DNA of 64,000 nt from Kiritimatiellia bacterium (GTDB taxonomy: Bacteria > Verrucomicrobiota > Kiritimatiellia > UBA8416 > YA12-FULL-48-11). The notes below the pieces were generated by a model. It was not told where the DNA came from. It ran no database searches and was given only the letters and a program-made list of their open reading frames with translations. Position 1 is the first letter of the stretch, and each line of letters begins with the position of its first letter. Positions 60,811-64,000 of the stretch are shown here, piece after piece. The stretch spans positions 248,001 through 312,000 of the forward strand of contig JAQUPZ010000001.1 of assembly GCA_028716365.1 (NCBI GenBank), read 5' to 3'. The translations under genes and the position numbers were made by a program.

Positions 60811-62172
60811 CTACCTCCGAAATTTGAGATATGGTTTCTTCTCTATCAACCTCTGAACATAAAGCGCAACCTCACGCGCATGATAATCACCCCACATACT
60901 GGATTCACCACACGGGATTTTCCTGCCCTGCGGGATGTAATCCCATCCGTTTGGTTTATGATATATCGAATGCAGGATAAGTCCCTGGTGATTTCGTTTT
61001 GTACTTAGGTACGGTTCGTCTAAAAGCGTATTTAGTACGGTCAGGCCAGCCTGATAGTATTTTTGCCCTTTTGTTTTTCCAAGATAATGACCAAGTCGCA
61101 GTAATCCCTGGGCCGTGATTGCCGCCGCTGAACTATCCACAGGTTCGTGATCATTAAAAGGATCTGCAGGACGGCTGAGATAATCACCGAGACGCGAAAG
61201 ACCGGGCGCACCGGTGTCCCAGTAAGGAATGCCGTCGGTTGGTGTATTGGCGATATAAAAATCTGCGGTGGCACAGGCAACTTTTCGGAAAATAGCCTCT
61301 ATTTTTTTTCGTCCACCGAATGGTTCCAATTCAATTTCCTTCAGGGAGGCAATGAATTCCAGTTGCTCGGCGTAACCGCAAATAATCCAGGCCAGTCCGC
61401 GCGTCCATGTTGTAAACGGTGAAAAACCCTGTTGTGAATTCGGACAACGGTAATTTCCGTCATTCAGATTAAAAATACTTTCATGTGCAACGCGGCCACG
61501 TACATCAAATGCGTCGCGGCCTTCGCCGTAATAAACGGCATATTTTGCTGTTGTCAGCGCATGCTGGATAAGTCGTTCCAGAAGCGAGACTTTCCGGTCA
61601 TTCTCTTCCATGAGCACGTGTCCAAGCTGGTGTGAAACAGCCAGTGAGCGAAGTGATCGAATGGTGTCCGCGAATAGGGAATGAGGCCCGTTAAATGAGT
61701 GGATGAATCCGCCATTGGGAATGCGCGTCCAGCGGCGGGCCTGTACGGCACCTGATACGTTCAGGGCAAGTTCATAGAAAGCGCGTTCCCAGGATTGCTC
61801 TGGGATTTGTTTCTCGTTCATCAACCGCCAGAGATTTCCATAGGTGCTGATGTTATTGAAACCGTGATCATGAACGCCGAAATGCGTCAGGTGCGGTGCC
61901 ATGAGTTTCACGGTTTTCTGACGGCCCAGTTCAAGGAACTTCCTGTTGTTCGTAGCGTCAAACTGGAGCAGGGCAGAGCCATACTGGAAACCCTGTGTCC
62001 ATTCCGTCCAGCCGCGCGAGGTGTATTTCCCGCGTATGGTAAAAACCGGGGCCCCTTTTGATTTGTCGTAAGTCTTCTCAATGGAAGAGATTTTCTCCCC
62101 CGAAAGTTTCCAGAAGATATTCAGCTTTTTCTGCAGGTCAGCCGGTTTGATGGATGAATCGATTTTGATCAT
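60811..62172 (-). CDS. Unsaturated glucuronyl hydrolase, GH88
   Basis: This 453-residue cytoplasmic enzyme would split unsaturated uronic acid from oligosaccharides left by polysaccharide lyases. The alpha/alpha-barrel motifs of GH88 are present: WTEWTQGFQYGSALLQFDAT, THFGVHDHGFNNISTYGNLW with the catalytic Asp, FTTWTRGLAWIICGYAEQL, GIPYWDTGAPGLSRLGDYLSRP and EPVDSSAAAITAQGLLRLG. ATG 62172 lies one base after the stop of the XRE regulator, with AGAGG just before, so the two are coupled. The upstream open frame to 62268 overlaps the regulator and is discarded. Confidence 0.9.
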   Translation of the reverse strand: MIKIDSSIKPADLQKKLNIFWKLSGEKISSIEKTYDKSKGAPVFTIRGKYTSRGWTEWTQGFQYGSALLQFDATNNRKFLELGRQKTVKLMAPHLTHFGVHDHGFNNISTYGNLWRLMNEKQIPEQSWERAFYELALNVSGAVQARRWTRIPNGGFIHSFNGPHSLFADTIRSLRSLAVSHQLGHVLMEENDRKVSLLERLIQHALTTAKYAVYYGEGRDAFDVRGRVAHESIFNLNDGNYRCPNSQQGFSPFTTWTRGLAWIICGYAEQLEFIASLKEIELEPFGGRKKIEAIFRKVACATADFYIANTPTDGIPYWDTGAPGLSRLGDYLSRPADPFNDHEPVDSSAAAITAQGLLRLGHYLGKTKGQKYYQAGLTVLNTLLDEPYLSTKRNHQGLILHSIYHKPNGWDYIPQGRKIPCGESSMWGDYHAREVALYVQRLIEKKPYLKFRR

Positions 62173-62173
62173 G

Positions 62174-62737
62174 TCAGAACCTCTTTGCTTTCTTGATGTG
62201 AAGAATAAGTATCCGGCAGTCTTCCAGAACTTCATAAGTATGTTCAAGAATTGCATCAAACTGGACACACTGTCCGGCTTTCATGTTATGCTGTTCGTGT
62301 GGCAGGATTACGCGTACATGTCCTTCGAGTACCCAGCAGACTTCGTAATCATCGTGGTGGATTTCGGGATTGGAAACTTTTCCGCCGGCCGAGGCTTCGC
62401 CCATCAATGCCCGGACGTTGGAGTAATTGATTTCCCGGAATGTGAATGAACCGGATTTATGGGATGTTTCATGTTTACGATGCCCTGTACGTGATTCTGC
62501 CAGCATGAGGAGGTCCGTGGTGTTTATTCCGAAAGCGCGGCTGATGCTGAAGAGCGTGGCCAATTCAGCAGAACTCTGGTTCCGTTCCAGTTTGGAAATG
62601 ACTGCAGGCGAGATACCAGTACGCTTTGACAGATCATCTATCGTCAGTTCATCGCGTTTACGAAGTTGACGTACGACCGAAAAGTCGTACATGTTCTCGG
62701 ACATCTGTTTTGATTTGGTCGCTTGCTGGATCTTCAC
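62174..62737 (-). CDS. XRE-family regulator with C-terminal cupin sensor
   Basis: The 187-residue protein has a helix-turn-helix at about 20-75 (LRKRDELTIDDLSKRTGISPAVISKLERNQSSAELATL) and a cupin domain at about 105-185 with HHDDYEVCWVLEGHVRVILP. This architecture is that of small-molecule-sensing regulators of catabolic operons. The start is GTG 62737, seven bases after GGAG. It is the first gene of the unit with GH88, cupin, Gfo/Idh and SDR, so it probably controls it in response to an uronate-type ligand and may control itself (inference). An AT-rich imperfect palindrome lies just upstream. Confidence 0.9.
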   Translation of the reverse strand: MKIQQATKSKQMSENMYDFSVVRQLRKRDELTIDDLSKRTGISPAVISKLERNQSSAELATLFSISRAFGINTTDLLMLAESRTGHRKHETSHKSGSFTFREINYSNVRALMGEASAGGKVSNPEIHHDDYEVCWVLEGHVRVILPHEQHNMKAGQCVQFDAILEHTYEVLEDCRILILHIKKAKRF

Positions 62738-62744
62738 AATATTT

Positions 62745-62782
62745 CTCCAAGAATAAATATATGGCCAATATATACTGTCGGG
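62745..62782 (-). promoter_or_regulatory. Putative promoter and operator of the uronate unit
   Basis: ATATATGGCCAATATAT at about 62757-62773 is an imperfect palindrome centred on GGCC. On the minus strand it precedes TATTTATTCT and the GGAG ribosome site of the regulator. Its place directly before the regulator start makes it a candidate autoregulatory operator. Confidence 0.45.
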
Positions 62783-62892
62783 GAACTAAAGTCAACAGGA
62801 ATTCAAACCTTGAGGGCTTGTTGTCCAAATCAAGATTCCTCGTTACTCTCGGAATGACAAGCGCTTAAAAGACGAAAAAACTACGAGAACGC

Positions 62893-62959
62893 TGTCATCC
62901 TGCCTGCCCGCCGTAGCCCCTAGGCGAAGGAGGGAGGGGTCATACCCCGAAGAATCTCT
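62893..62959. repeat. TCATCCTGCC...GAAGAATCTC repeat-like element
   Basis: The stretch runs from TCATCCTGCC through CCGCCGTAGCCCC and GGCGAAGGAGGGAGG to CCGAAGAATCTCTC. Its middle is similar to the reverse complement of the nested insert of the repeat at 30192-30336. It lies in the 408-base gap between the divergent regulator and lipoprotein genes. Apart from it and the promoter near 62760 I see nothing else there. Confidence 0.55.
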
Positions 62960-63145
62960 CTTACTGATTTCGGCAACACGCCGTTGACGAATAATATTTT
63001 AACCATGTTGCAGGGCTGCAAAAACAAGGCGGAAATAGTTCTGCCAGGTCTCTTTACGCCGTTTTTCTTGTAGACTTCGGAAGGTCAAAACTCCAAAATA
63101 CCCGCTTACGATATATTTTTTTATTATCAAAAAGGAGTTACCGGA

Positions 63146-64000
63146 GTGAGGAAAATTGCTTTTGTCTTGTTTGGCTTGATGTTGTTTACGGTTTCCTGTT
63201 CGACTCCATCCGCAAAAAAAGGAAACAAATCTGCCGAAGAGTTGCAGTCCAACCAAATCCTTGAACTTCCTCCACTAACGAATTTTACCGGAGATGTTTT
63301 TGTTGATTTCAACAGTAAAGTTGCGGATTACCAGAAACTTGCGGTTCTACCCTTCAAAAGTCCCGTTGAACAGGCGGGTGTGTCCGTGTCGGATTTCTTT
63401 ACCACGGAACTCTTGAAAACAGCGCGATATGAACTGGTTGAGCGTAGTCAAATGGAGAACGTCCTCAAGGAACAGGAACTCCGTCTTTCGGGAGTTATTG
63501 AAGATAAAATGGCCGCGCAACTGGGGAAAATCCTCGGAGTTCAGGGCGTTATTGTTGGTAATGTTTCTGAATACGGAGTGCAGAAATCCGGTTTTTCGAC
63601 TGTCCCGTCGATAGGGTTAAGCATCAGGATGATTGATTCGACGACCGGCAAAATTGTCTGGAGTGTAAGCCATTCACTTGTCGGAAAATCCGGTACATCG
63701 CTTTCCCAGCATTCAAAAGATATTGTTGAACAGATGGTTCTGGCGTTGAGCAGGGCATGGATAGATGCCGGAGATATAAAAGCGGCAGGGATCCCACCGC
63801 CCTCAGGTACATCTGCCGCCGGGCTGTTACGGAAAGCAGTTTTAACCTGGGCATCGCACGTTTCTGATAGTATTGCCGGTTACGAAATTCTACGGAAAGA
63901 TCCGGGCAGTGAGGATTATTCCCCGATTATCCGGCTCAGGAACACCAGGCAGGGCAAGATGTCTTATGAAGATACGAACCTCAAAGATTTGTCTCTGTAT
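63146..64000 (+). CDS. CsgG/LpoB-like lipoprotein with FN3-like region (C-terminus outside window)
   Basis: I translated a frame from GTG 63146, which has AAAGGAG eight bases upstream; it stays open to the window end (285 residues). The signal peptide MRKIAFVLFGLMLFTVSC has lipobox TVSC. The next domain contains KLAVLPFKSPVEQAGVSVSDFFTTELLKTARYELVERSQMENVLKEQEL and LGKILGVQGVIVGNVSEYG, the pattern of CsgG, LpoB and GNA1162-type periplasmic lipoproteins. From about residue 225 a fibronectin-III-like domain begins (LLRKAVLTWASHVSDSIAGYEILR). It could take part in outer-membrane secretion or envelope assembly; partner genes are not in view. Confidence 0.82.
   Translation, partial: MRKIAFVLFGLMLFTVSCSTPSAKKGNKSAEELQSNQILELPPLTNFTGDVFVDFNSKVADYQKLAVLPFKSPVEQAGVSVSDFFTTELLKTARYELVERSQMENVLKEQELRLSGVIEDKMAAQLGKILGVQGVIVGNVSEYGVQKSGFSTVPSIGLSIRMIDSTTGKIVWSVSHSLVGKSGTSLSQHSKDIVEQMVLALSRAWIDAGDIKAAGIPPPSGTSAAGLLRKAVLTWASHVSDSIAGYEILRKDPGSEDYSPIIRLRNTRQGKMSYEDTNLKDLSLY

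Overview
The window looks like a chromosomal segment of a polysaccharide-degrading, Gram-negative bacterium of the PVC group (Lentisphaerae, Kiritimatiellae or Planctomycetes type). This rests on gene content, not on a phylogenetic marker: Tat-exported Gfo/Idh/MocA oxidoreductases, a DUF1080 protein, a formylglycine-type sulfatase, many secreted glycan-active enzymes, a PQQ-type beta-propeller, transglutaminase-like exported proteins, and short hairpin repeats in many gaps between genes. I saw no rRNA, tRNA, CRISPR array, transposase or phage gene.

Layout. 1-5762 (minus strand): the N-terminal part of an AI-2E-type permease, a SERCA-like Ca2+ ATPase, a GC-rich spermidine-synthase-like protein and the ribosome GTPase RsgA. 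6117-10656 (plus): a five-gene envelope transport cluster with an outer-membrane barrel candidate, an exported protein, an anchored OB-fold protein, and a MacB/LolC-type permease with its ATPase. 10649-11992 is bioA. 12123-17863 holds a GH51 arabinofuranosidase, an unassigned exported alpha/alpha-type enzyme and a sulfatase. 17883-23004 (minus) is a compact biotin operon bioB-bioF-bioH-bioC-bioD plus a lipoprotein. With bioA, a complete pimeloyl-to-biotin route is present. 23232-30116 has a transglutaminase-like protein coupled to a metal permease-HMA fusion and a cupin, then mntP, a rhodanese and a Cys-rich flavoprotein-like hypothetical.

30502-46455 and 48704-58157 are glycan-utilisation regions: an exported transglutaminase with FN3, DUF1080, deacetylase-like proteins, two Tat-exported fucose-isomerase-like paralogues, Gfo/Idh enzymes, a HEAT protein, a parallel beta-helix lipoprotein (GH141-like), a clan GH-A enzyme, a PQQ propeller and a GH29 fucosidase. 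MscS, a radical SAM SPL-like protein and a NagD-type HAD phosphatase are interspersed. 58177-62737 (minus) is one unit for unsaturated uronates: an XRE-cupin regulator, a GH88 hydrolase, a cupin, a Gfo/Idh enzyme and an SDR. The window ends inside a CsgG/LpoB-like lipoprotein gene. Fucose- and arabinose-containing, sulfated and uronic-acid-containing glycans are the likely substrates (inference).

The least explained signals are non-coding. A superfamily of TGTAG-flanked hairpins with covarying stems sits in at least five places. Other palindromic repeat families supply the 3' ends of bioC and of a cupin gene and the 5' end of a deacetylase-like gene. A roughly 36-bp promoter-like element is shared upstream of three glycan genes.
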